Of a stretch of DNA of 64,000 nucleotides, positions 53,632 to 62,674 are shown one piece after another. The stretch is taken from NCBI GenBank assembly GCA_003194525.1, contig NBIV01000009.1, positions 496,001 to 560,000 on the forward strand. The letters run 5' to 3'. Source of the DNA: Gracilariopsis chorda. Lineage: Eukaryota; Rhodophyta; Florideophyceae; Gracilariales; Gracilariaceae. Below the pieces are notes generated by a model that worked only from the letters and a program-made list of their open reading frames with translations, had not been told where the DNA came from and ran no database searches. The first letter of the stretch is position 1. Each line of letters opens with the position of its first letter. The translations under genes were made by a program, and so were the position numbers.

Positions 53632-54924
53632 ATGACGCCTCCGCCAAACAGCATTCCATGGCGTAACTCTCCGCCCTTCAGCCCCCCCAGTTGCGGCACC
53701 CTCTCAGACGCATCACATTCCCTCGACCTCCAATTCGGAAAGCGCCCGTCAGACCCTTCAATCGATCCCACCTTCATCGACTTAATCGACGCCTTAGACA
53801 CCATGATGCAACCACCGGCCAAGCGCATGTCATTCTCCCGCAAGAAGTGGGACGGCTATAAGGCATACGTTGCTACCGGTTCGGAAATTGTTGACTGGCT
53901 CATACAGCACTCCTTTGCCTATACTACCGAGGCTGCCACCGAGTTTGCTCGCCAGCTAGTGAAAATGAGTGGACTCATCCCTACTTTCCGTGTTGATACT
54001 TCAGACAAATCTTTCTTACCTACAACTAGCGCCACATACGTACATAGGGGTTTGTCCCTCATGTCTCAGCACGGCCTCAACGTTTCAATTGCCTTTCCTG
54101 GGAAGACTCGCGATATCATTTCTATTCTGTCCGAATTGAACGACACCTTTGCTCAAGTGTGTCACACAGGGGTGTCCGTCGATGGACATTTCGTGGAGTA
54201 CTCTGCCATTCGAGGGAGCGCAGCTTGGAGAAGGGCTCTTTCTTTGTTAATTGAGCTTGCCAAATGTGATGATTCAAATATTACAACGGCCTCGGCTGAT
54301 TTCAAGAAGGCCTCATTCTATAACTTGTACAATCTGCTTATCTTCCATGCCAAGCTTGTCTACGGCCATCCCACCGACCTGCTCAAACGCAGCAGCTTTT
54401 TCAATGAGGCTGCATATATGATTGCCGGCAAGTATATAACATCTGTTGAACTTGAACATTTCGTATGCAGAAAGACCATGCCCGCCACCGATGACCGCGT
54501 GACATGGATGTTGGCCGAAAAGGACCCTCGCATGCACTTCATTCTGAACTGCGGCGCTCAGTCGTGCCCACCGTTATTGCCACTCGATGTGGATAACGTT
54601 GAAACTCTTCTACAGAAGGCCACGGAGAATTTCATTGAAAACAACTGCGAAGTCGATGTCAAGGCCAGAAGAGTCACTCTAAGTAGACTGTGGAAGTGGT
54701 TCCGGCCAGACTTCACGCCATCGTCAACGAGTGATGCTGACCTCATCAAGTGGATTGCTGAACGAGCAAGCAAAACCAAATCCCTCCAGCTTGCGGAGCT
54801 GACATCGAAAGACTTCAAAATCAAGTTCAAGCCGTACAATTGGGCAGATAACGGTGAAGTGAACGCAAAACCTGATATCCGTTTCATGGCTGTGTATGAT
54901 CTTAGTTTTTCAAGAACGGTGTAG
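53632..54924 (+). CDS. DEP domain plus DUF547 protein
   Basis: From the ATG at 53632 (430 aa), residues ~60-135 form a DEP domain, a membrane/GPCR-regulator-binding winged helix (KKWDGYKAYVATGSEIVDWL, FARQLVKMSGLIP, KSFLPTT). Residues ~195-330 are DUF547: FYNLYNLLIFHAKLVYG, then DPRMHFILNCGAQSCPPLLP with the conserved Cys at about 307 and 311. DUF547 is common in plants and bacteria and has unknown function; DEP+DUF547 occurs in plants, algae and oomycetes and may form a membrane-associated enzyme or signalling protein. The N-terminus is Pro/Ser-rich with no signal peptide. A TTG 12 bases upstream is not a likely start. It is convergent with the SLX4-like gene. Confidence 0.85.
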   Translation: MTPPPNSIPWRNSPPFSPPSCGTLSDASHSLDLQFGKRPSDPSIDPTFIDLIDALDTMMQPPAKRMSFSRKKWDGYKAYVATGSEIVDWLIQHSFAYTTEAATEFARQLVKMSGLIPTFRVDTSDKSFLPTTSATYVHRGLSLMSQHGLNVSIAFPGKTRDIISILSELNDTFAQVCHTGVSVDGHFVEYSAIRGSAAWRRALSLLIELAKCDDSNITTASADFKKASFYNLYNLLIFHAKLVYGHPTDLLKRSSFFNEAAYMIAGKYITSVELEHFVCRKTMPATDDRVTWMLAEKDPRMHFILNCGAQSCPPLLPLDVDNVETLLQKATENFIENNCEVDVKARRVTLSRLWKWFRPDFTPSSTSDADLIKWIAERASKTKSLQLAELTSKDFKIKFKPYNWADNGEVNAKPDIRFMAVYDLSFSRTV

Positions 54925-55414
54925 AGTATTACCATCTTACCCGCATTTGCATGTGTACATTTCTTCCTTCTTCATGCTGCATCTAATGCTGCCTCGCATA
55001 CTGAGTAACAGTTGCTGTGAACTGAGAAAGGGAAATCTTTCGAAACCCTTTTCTCCGTTCGCTTCTACTAAAGTTAACGTCTTGAGTCACCCCCGACGCT
55101 CGCACGCGTTTTAGGATCCAGGTCTTCTAGGATACTTCGCCTTTGGACGAGACGTGCTGACGAATGAACGGGTTACCGAACCGAATGCATATCGAAATCG
55201 TCTAAAACGACGACACTTCGCCACTAAATGTGAACTGCAGCAGAGTGGTTGGTCTCCGATGACTTCACTTGCGCTACTCTGCGCTACTCTATTTCCGAAG
55301 ATAATCCACAACCCAACCAATAGAGCTCGCGAGCAATCAGGTTTTTCTTACACGTCACTATGAACACCAGTCCAAAGCCTAGCACTCGCAAGTGGTTTGA
55401 AGGACGATTGTCGG
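54925..55414. other. convergent 3' gap
   Basis: 490 bp between the stops of the DEP/DUF547 and SLX4-like genes. No further feature. Confidence 0.5.
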
Positions 55415-57238
55415 TTAGAAATCAGAATTCAGCTTGTTCAGGTAGTCCCTTGAACCTTTGGAGACTGCCTCTCCCTTGTACATGATGCCCTCGGTGTGCA
55501 AGAAGGTCGTAAGCGCTTTCTTAGAGACATTCAGTCCAGACTGACGCACGCTGTTCAAAATCCCACTATAAGGAACCGATTCTACCTTGAGAATCCTGTC
55601 ATATAGATCTCGATCCTTTCGGATTGCTGTAGCTATAATCTCATGCCCTGTTCCCGTTCGTTTCTTCTTTAGTCGTGATACGGCGTCCTGGCCCTCTTCT
55701 GAGTTTGAGTCTGAATCCGAGCATGCACGTTTTGGAGAAAGCCGAGATATCCTTTTGCCTGCAGAAGGTTCTCGCAGCAGTGCGCTATTATTGGTCCCAC
55801 TTTTGTCCTGTGGACTGCGTTCGCGCATAAGGTCTATCATATCTTCTTCGTCCGAGGCTGCCCGTTCCTTTTGTCTTCGGAGGGACAGTTCTCTCGAAGT
55901 ACCAGGTCGCCATCCTGCCGAAAGTTTTGGGGCTTTGAAAACGTCAAGGTCACTGTCACTTTCCAAGGCACTGCCAATATGTGACTTCAAGATCATACCT
56001 CGTAAAGACTCCTCATCTGAGTCACTATAAGTATTCGAACGTTTTGCAGCACGTGCCGTCTTGGCATTGTCATCGCTTTCGGCGCTAGAGATGACAACAG
56101 TCTCGTTGATACAAATGTCTGGAGCTGCTCTTGTCTCTTCAACGGACTCGCGCACAGTTTCCTCAGTTAAATCAACAACGGCAGTCGTTCGTTGTTCGTT
56201 GAACTCTGCTTTTTGGAGAACTTCTGCCGGCCTTGTTTGATTTTCTTTTTCTTTCTCAAGCTGACTCACCATTTCTTGATAGCGGTTTTGAATCCTCTGT
56301 ACGACCGCTGTATGGCGCGTCTCCTCCTGGCGTAATTGGCGTCTTCTCCAGTTTTCAATCTTCATTTCGAGTGATATCTGGGATTTGAGAGAAATGTCCC
56401 TTTCGAAGTCCAACTCACTTTCGTCAGAAGACGCAGACAGTGCACCGAGATTCAAGGAAGAGTACTTTTCTTTCCGTAAAGATGCTGCAGTATCCAGCTT
56501 AGCCTGCGATATGCCGTAGGTTTTTGTGGTGCCCATGAGAGAGGTGCGGTCAGGAGCGCTGTCACCAGTTGGCGTGTGTCGCTGGCTTCCAGTAGGCTTT
56601 TGTGTGGGTTTGTATTCGTCATCGTCTTCTTCTTCATAGAGTGGCTTCCGCCGCTGTAGCATTGCTCCGAGCCTGCTGGTCGCGAATCTCTGTGTGGGAA
56701 TGATTCGCTCTTCGTTTGTCGGCTCAACCTCATCTGTGGGTTGCAAGCCATCTAGGATTGGCACTGCATGTAAAGCATCTGCAATGCGACGCCTGGCAGG
56801 GTCTGGTATTCGCAATCTAACAAAGTCCTCGTCTGTGAGCAGTCGCAACGCTTTTAAGTCAATTTCTTCATCTGCGAAACGTTGGGTATATCGCTGTAGT
56901 CCGAGTAGATTCAACAGGTCTGTAAGTTGTTCGTCGCACTTCTGACGCGGTGGTGATGACACGGTCGGCCTTGCGAATTGGGCGCTCGAGTTGGGTGGCT
57001 TTCTTTTCACAGGTCGAAGGGGAAGCTGTTCGTCTGCGCAGCGATTTGCGTGTTCTTGCCGTGCAGCTGGTGTGAAGGCGCGAAGGTCTCGGTGACATGT
57101 TCCACATATCGGTGCGTCATTTGTCTTTTCCTTTGAATCGAAGCAGCGATTAATGTGAGACTCAATATCATGGGGCGCGAAAAGCGTGAAGGGCACTGAG
57201 CAGGACGGACAGGCATCAAGAAACGTCTTGTGATTCAT
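55415..57238 (-). CDS. SLX4-like DNA repair scaffold: tandem UBZ4 fingers + SAM + SLX1-binding-like C-terminus
   Basis: Candidate scaffold for structure-specific nucleases. Two UBZ4-type zinc fingers, which bind ubiquitin, open the protein: Cys10-x2-Cys13...His28-x3-Cys32 and Cys45-x2-Cys48...His63-x3-Cys67 (ending QEHANRC). A SAM domain follows at about 101-157 (LLNLLGLQRYTQRFADEEID, DFVRLRIPDPARRRIADAL). The middle (~170-540) is acidic, Ser-rich and disordered with a coiled-coil-like stretch near 300-345, plus many SD/DSD phosphorylation-type sites. The last ~60 residues (DLYDRILKVESVPYSGILNS through GLNVSKKALTTFLHTEGIMY) resemble the SLX4 CCD that recruits SLX1. Known SLX4 lacks a SAM domain, so this is SLX4-like rather than proven. 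The alternative is an SNM1-related UBZ protein. Confidence 0.6.
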   Translation of the reverse strand: MNHKTFLDACPSCSVPFTLFAPHDIESHINRCFDSKEKTNDAPICGTCHRDLRAFTPAARQEHANRCADEQLPLRPVKRKPPNSSAQFARPTVSSPPRQKCDEQLTDLLNLLGLQRYTQRFADEEIDLKALRLLTDEDFVRLRIPDPARRRIADALHAVPILDGLQPTDEVEPTNEERIIPTQRFATSRLGAMLQRRKPLYEEEDDDEYKPTQKPTGSQRHTPTGDSAPDRTSLMGTTKTYGISQAKLDTAASLRKEKYSSLNLGALSASSDESELDFERDISLKSQISLEMKIENWRRRQLRQEETRHTAVVQRIQNRYQEMVSQLEKEKENQTRPAEVLQKAEFNEQRTTAVVDLTEETVRESVEETRAAPDICINETVVISSAESDDNAKTARAAKRSNTYSDSDEESLRGMILKSHIGSALESDSDLDVFKAPKLSAGWRPGTSRELSLRRQKERAASDEEDMIDLMRERSPQDKSGTNNSALLREPSAGKRISRLSPKRACSDSDSNSEEGQDAVSRLKKKRTGTGHEIIATAIRKDRDLYDRILKVESVPYSGILNSVRQSGLNVSKKALTTFLHTEGIMYKGEAVSKGSRDYLNKLNSDF

Positions 57239-58177
57239 GTTACCAAGACTCTAATAGGGTCGCTACCCAAGAGCGGATGTATCCCTGTACTTTCAAACTG
57301 GCTACGAGACGCGGGCTTTGAGGCCTCATAGAAAAGTGTTTTTGAAACCATGCTGCCAGAAAAGGATTTTTAAATGATAGTCACAGCGGTCCTCTCAGGA
57401 GCAAAAACGGAATGACGCGCCTCTTTTCTATGGGAAAAAGCTACGCTTTCCCGCGATGTTCCCCGTACCCATCACGGCCATCACGGCTTTATGGGTTGGA
57501 GAAGGGGTAAAGGGAAGTCTGTAAGGGTTACAGGGATAGCTTTCCTGGTCCTGCTGTTTGTCCTCGCCCCTGCGAGCGATGGGAAGTTCGTACACGGCTT
57601 TCCAGATTTCATCGCATGCCAATTGCAGTCACGCAATTCGTGTTCTGCCTCTCCGTGGGAGACCGCTTTCAATTCATGAGGTTTTCGAGCGTCACCTTCC
57701 CCCTCCTCGATTTTCTGAGAATGCATCTCCCAAGTTTACGGGCCGGTTTCTCTCACGGCCCTGTAAGCGTTTCCGTTTTCAGCATGCGCTGTGTCGTCCT
57801 CAGTCTTTCCTTAGTTTCACAGCTCACACAGCATCTACTCGTCTCCCGGTATCTGCACTGCGACTCTCACCGCCAGACGTTGTCCAATTGTTAGTGTATG
57901 CCATAAACGCAATCAACTCGCCATGAGTCTTCAAATTATTCCACTATCCATCAGCTAGCTGTGAAACTCCTCACGCACTTCCGCCATCCTCCTGTACGTT
58001 CCTCGGCTGTACATAAGCTCTTATGTCAAACCAACTTTACCGACAGACGCTGGTTAATATCATCAGTCCGGAACAAGCAGTTGTATGCAAACAAATTCAA
58101 AGTGAGTCTGCACCTCTCTTTGGCCAATTTCGCTTCAGGCTTCGTGTGTGTTGTTCGCGTTTTATCTCACACTATCC
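57239..58177. other. divergent promoter region
   Basis: Between the SLX4-like and coiled-coil genes. A 62-codon frame from the ATG at 57491 has a hydrophobic stretch that could be a signal peptide, but I leave it uncalled for lack of other support. Confidence 0.4.
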
Positions 58178-58996
58178 ATGTCTAAGAAGTCGGGTCTTCT
58201 TCGACCCTCTGTAAGTCAAAGTGACCAAACCGAGTACAGAGACGCAAAGGATCGTCTAATCAAGGCATATTGTAAAAGGGCTCATTGTGAAAACCGAATT
58301 CTCAAGTATCGCAGAGAGATTGAAGCCATAGTTAAAAGGATCAATGGGCATCTAACGAATGATGATCGGCTGGATTTCGAAAAGTTTCTTCCCTTGGTGA
58401 GTTCAACGCCTATGCGCCACACTTTTAGTCGAGAAAGCATCAAACGAATATCCACGTTACAGGGCAGTTTGGACACCGTTAAGGCTCGTATAAACGCACT
58501 TCTTGCGGAAAACCAGCAACTCAGGGAAACAGTCAATCGTCATAGCCATTGTTGTGGGGCCCAAGTTTCCAAGCTCGACGTGATCATCAATGAGCTTACT
58601 GCACTTCGTGAGAAAGAACAGGAGCTAGCTGATTGTGACACCATTCCGGATACTATTGATGAGCTTACTGAAGTGGTACAAAATGATCGAGATTACGAAG
58701 GAAGCATTGACCATCAATCCTCTCATACTTCGAAACATGATCAAGATATGTCTGACGCTGGACTCCAACTATCACCCCGCGTGTCCTCTCCCACGCCTAT
58801 CCATACGCAGGCACCCGAAGAACCGCGCACTCCGCTACTTGAACCGCCCCACTATGGACAGAATCAGGAAGTATCGACTGAACAACTGTCTCACGAGAGC
58901 CTGGAGCCCAGAACGCCACTCAATGAGAACGAAGATGCACCGGAAACAACCTCGCATGCTCCTGTTGGAAGCGTATCCTCTCGTCATAGAGAATGA
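58178..58996 (+). CDS. coiled-coil protein, unknown (272 aa)
   Basis: Not recognised. From the ATG at 58178 residues ~15-60 are basic and helical (RLIKAYCKRAHCENRILKYR), residues ~95-160 form a coiled coil (LDTVKARINALLAENQQLRE, then ELTALREKEQEL), and the C-terminal 100 residues are acidic, Ser/Thr/Pro-rich and probably disordered. The longer frame from 58148 starts with a non-ATG-like hydrophobic run and is not preferred. The plan suits a structural or regulatory protein, for instance a kinetochore or centrosome-type component, but no family motif supports that. Confidence 0.6.
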   Translation: MSKKSGLLRPSVSQSDQTEYRDAKDRLIKAYCKRAHCENRILKYRREIEAIVKRINGHLTNDDRLDFEKFLPLVSSTPMRHTFSRESIKRISTLQGSLDTVKARINALLAENQQLRETVNRHSHCCGAQVSKLDVIINELTALREKEQELADCDTIPDTIDELTEVVQNDRDYEGSIDHQSSHTSKHDQDMSDAGLQLSPRVSSPTPIHTQAPEEPRTPLLEPPHYGQNQEVSTEQLSHESLEPRTPLNENEDAPETTSHAPVGSVSSRHRE

Positions 58997-59217
58997 TGAG
59001 GATTTGTGTGTTGTTGCGTACTCTTCTATTGTTGATAAACAACACTAGCGGTAACATGAGTTTTTGGTGTAGGACGTTGGTTTTCTACTCATCACTACCG
59101 TTAAAACGAATGCTGCTTCGGAATCTCAACAGTGTCTGAGCAACTAACCTTTTACCGTGTACCGAAGGTAAACTAAAAAATGCATCGGAGACGAGCCGAG
59201 CGTCGAAATGTATCTTC

Positions 59218-59280
59218 ATATCTTCTTCTTCTTCTTCTTTACTGTGGGCCCTTGATGTCTAACTACAACATAAGGGTAAA
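59218..59280 (+). repeat. hairpin repeat family, copy F
   Basis: CTT-repeat head ending in CTTCTTTACTGTGGG. Stem CCCTT(G)ATG (59249-59257) pairs with CATAAGGG (59269-59276), with a bulged G at 59254, around an 11-base loop TCTAACTACAA. Located immediately before copy B. Confidence 0.65.
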
Positions 59281-59282
59281 CT

Positions 59283-59392
59283 GCTTCTTCTTCTTTAGTA
59301 TGGTCTGTCGCTCCTGATTTCGAAGCGACAGGAGATCTATCTGATTACAGGTAGTTCTCTATCTTGAAGAAGGCCAAAAACTCTGAGGGCCA
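59283..59392 (+). repeat. hairpin repeat family, copy B
   Basis: Head CTTCTTCTTTAGTATGG, perfect 8-bp stem CTGTCGCT (59305-59312) with AGCGACAG (59324-59331) around loop CCTGATTTCGA, identical to copy A's loop at 697-707. Tail GAAGAAGGCCAA follows. Confidence 0.75.
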
Positions 59393-60321
59393 TTTTCTAA
59401 TCATTTCCAAAAGCGATTTGTCTTCTCTTTCAAGGGTAAAACATATCTGGTTAAAGATATTTTTTTTTCTCTCCGCAGGAAACCAATTTCTGCGGTCACC
59501 GTTAATATCTGTACCAACGGTAACCTCTTGTACGTTTTCTATGGTTCTGTTTGTTGCAAAACATTGCTTATCACTGCCCCACCTATTGTGACATCAGCAA
59601 AGGGTTTTTAGCTTGGTTAACACTCTGTCCCAACTAAAACGTTCCATTCCGGTGGAGTGGAGTGATTACCCATTGACCGTGAACATAATCTCTACCGCGA
59701 GGCCGTAGCAGATGTGTATTGTTTTCCAGCACCACATCTCATTTGCATTACTAATATTACACTGACAGGTATTCGTTAGTCGCGATGTGCCGGGGCGGCA
59801 CGGCACTGCCGGCCTCCCTCTGATGTGAAATAAATCAACAGTGGGTCTGTGTGTGTGTGTGTTTACGGGCACGTGCCTCTAATTCCGAGGCAGGGGTATT
59901 AACTTTCTAGAAGAAGTAGAAGGCTAATCATCTATTCGACGGCTAAATTCCCCTAATAGACCCAATTGCATCTCCATTTGGCTTCCTCATCCGGCGTAAC
60001 GTCACAGTCTTTTGTAGCCTTTTCGGAAGGTCGGCACACCTCGACGGGCTGAACTGCATGTGCCTTTAGCGGGACTCGCCAGTACCTTGCAGTGATCCCT
60101 CACCACAGCCGGCATCCAGCGCAAAGCGATTTTGCATCGTGGTTCCATATGGGCTACGACAACTTTGACGCCCCAACAGTGGGTCTATGTTAGAAATTTT
60201 GCTGTCGGGACAAAAATTGATTCGCAGACTTAGTCGGAAAAAAGGACTCCGTTCACTCTCAGTAAGCAACAGAAACGGCTAGTCTTTATCAGCAGAAAAC
60301 CTGTTTCCAACCAAGAGCTGC

Positions 60322-60376
60322 GCACAAAAATGATATGTGTCTAGTAGGTCCTACTAGATACATATAATTTTTGTGC
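60322..60376. repeat. 55-base near-perfect palindrome
   Basis: 27-base arms with two mismatches around a single T at 60349. The core is CTAGTAGG-T-CCTACTAG. The transcript would form one long hairpin on either strand. Confidence 0.8.
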
Positions 60377-60825
60377 CCGAACCTCATGATGCTGGCCAGA
60401 TGGAGAACAACAATTGAGTTTATTCTCATATAAGGTTTGCGTTCTGCCGATTGTTGTTGATATGATAGAACAATTTGGTCTTTGTCCAGCTTCAAGGTAA
60501 GTTAATCCCGTTGGCTCGAAGGGAAGCCTTTGATGCAAGGGGACGCTATTGAATGCACTGATTTCGCAGTTTTTGATGATTCAATAGATTCGGTTCCAAT
60601 CTGCGGAGAAGCAGTTCCACAGGCAGCATTTGCACCCTCATGTCAGGTGTTCGTAGTCTAGTTATTCATGCTGCAATCCGTTCCACCACCAAGCACGGTT
60701 AACGGTTTCAAAGGTAGTTCCCGAGTATCCTATGAGTGCCTACCATTGGCCGCTCTGTTCCAGAACCTCGTCTTCATAGGAGCGCTACACCACTCACTCG
60801 AATGTTGATCACAAATTACGACTGG

Positions 60826-60920
60826 AAGCGCTTCTTCTTTATTGTGGACAACAGCTTTCTATTACTAAGCTGAAGGAGAGCTTTCAGTAAAAGCCTTCTC
60901 TTTTCAGAAAGGCCAAGAAC
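60826..60920 (+). repeat. hairpin repeat family, copy C
   Basis: CTTCTTCTTTATTGTGG head, stem CAGCTT (60852-60857) with AAGCTG (60867-60872), loop TCTATTACT, and tail GGCCAAGAACTTCTGTGGC. About 90% identical by eye to the minus-strand copy at 1574-1652. Confidence 0.75.
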
Positions 60921-62632
60921 TTCTGTGGCTCATGTCGGATTAACTGCTGACTGGTAGCGCTAATCACCCCAAAACGGGGACTCGTCGTGCGGCGAAAATC
61001 CTCATTGCTTTCGTTCGCGGCATAACGAAAGGCATTACCAACTGTGAGGTTTAGTAAACCCACTCAACCCTTAAGCTTTAGTATTTGCTCGTAATGCGCT
61101 CGTCTCACGCGGCGGGAATCAAAAAAGAAAAAGAAAGCAGATTGGCCACTCTCCTTCAAACGCAGAGAATTCCTTCTGAGAATCAGTATGTGTGTATCTG
61201 TGTTTATATGGGCTCTTGTCCATAATTCCGAGACTACCTTACGGTAGGGGCTAATCTAAGAAAGATAAACCAGTAACTTCATAGTGCAAAGCTTGGTCGT
61301 CTAAAGATTGCACGCGCAGATACGGTAGTTCGTCTCGTCAAAAACTTTGAAAGCACGGTGGTAACCTGAAGGGATATATGTTTTATATATAGGGGTTCTT
61401 CTAGGATCCATGCCAACCGCTGTTTCGGAATTTGGGATTCGACCCATGTAAACACACAGACACACATTCGCACAATAGTACAAAAGTAATGTCATTTCCA
61501 GGAGTGCAGGAAGAGGATTTGTCGGAGAGCGGAGCGGGCGAGTTGGATTACAAGTGCTTGGTGGCAGTGCGGAATGTGGCCGTCGCATGCACACACCGGA
61601 TCGCAACCGCCAAGCTTCTTGAACGCCACCTCAGCTCCTCGCTCCGTTCTCCTCCTTCGCTCCTGGTGTCAAAATCCCTCTCCTCCCACCTTATTCGAGA
61701 AGACAGCACCCGTCTTCGGTGCGAAGCGGTTGTGCGCCACTCGGCGCCGAACAAAAGCCGAACAAGGAGGGCCCATCGTTCAAGCTCTTTCTCCCAAACT
61801 ATAGAGATTTCGCAATATTCGGTGACTTCCCGATAAACTGTTTGTAGCCGTCCCTTCCACGGATATTGTGCTGTTTGGTTGCCTTCTCTTGTTTTATTCT
61901 TTCGTTCCTAATATCTCGTTGAAACACTGCCGTCCTCCATGAGAGACTTCAGACGCAGACCGATTCTACCGTCCAAATATGCTGGGGCAGGTGGCTGGTC
62001 GACTTCGCTGTTGTTTAGTCAAGACCGTGAAACATTAGACCGTTATGCTTCGATACCCTAGTCACACCAGAAGAGCTCGCATTGGCCTTTGGAATCGTGT
62101 CTCTGCGGAGAGCGCCCCTTGCGTACCACATAGAAGAATGGCCCGGTTCCATAGCATGAGGTATAGCTCCGTGCGCGAGCGGAGCTACAGAAGTGTGTAA
62201 CAAACACGCAAGGAATCTGAAATGGTTCTTCTTAGATGAGGGGGAGAGCAACCATGCATGATGAGCTTTCGTCTCACCATTTTGCTAGAGAGGTACGGGT
62301 TAAAAGGGATTGCTATCGTAAGTATATTCCGCAACGATAAAGGTTAAGGGTTAAGCTCTTTGCCCTCTACCAAGGAAACCCTTTCGCAGCTTCGCATTGG
62401 CGTTTAACGTTGTGTTGCGTGCCTGATACGAATGGGGGTTTATAGAGGATAATGCTCAGGGTTTTGGGGCATTGACCTATGCCTGTGACAAACTGTCCTG
62501 CTATGGGATAGTCAGCAAGTTGACTGGAACAGACAGCAGCGTTCTTACCGTTTGATACCATGATTTGTGTTCAAGGAGCTCACGAATAGAAGTGAGGTGT
62601 TTAGGGTCAAAGGTATCTTTAATAACCCTCAA

Positions 62633-62659
62633 CATCTTCTTGTTCCTATGAAGAAGATG
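62633..62659. terminator. 3' hairpin downstream of the PPK/Nudix stop codon
   Basis: CATCTTCTT pairs perfectly with AAGAAGATG (9 bp, 9-base loop). On the minus strand it lies about 16 bases after the stop at 62675 and could mark a 3' UTR structure. A terminator role is not proven. Confidence 0.4.
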
Positions 62660-62674
62660 CAGTCTTCAAGTCAT

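Larger units (their letters stand above)
58997..62674. other. 3.7-kb gene-poor region with hairpin repeats
   Basis: No convincing gene. It carries copies F, B and C of the hairpin repeat family, a (TG)n run at about 59848-59861, a 55-base palindrome at 60322 and a hairpin at 62633. A 116-codon frame from the ATG at 61489 has no recognised domain. Confidence 0.5.

Noticed and set aside
61420-61445. tRNA-like T-arm (GGATTCGACCC)
   Set aside because: Loop is one base short and no acceptor, D or anticodon arm can be folded around it. No tRNA gene was found in the window.
61489-61836. 116-codon frame with an acidic start
   Set aside because: The beginning looks protein-like, but the rest is Ser/Arg-rich and unstructured; no domain or conservation can be shown.
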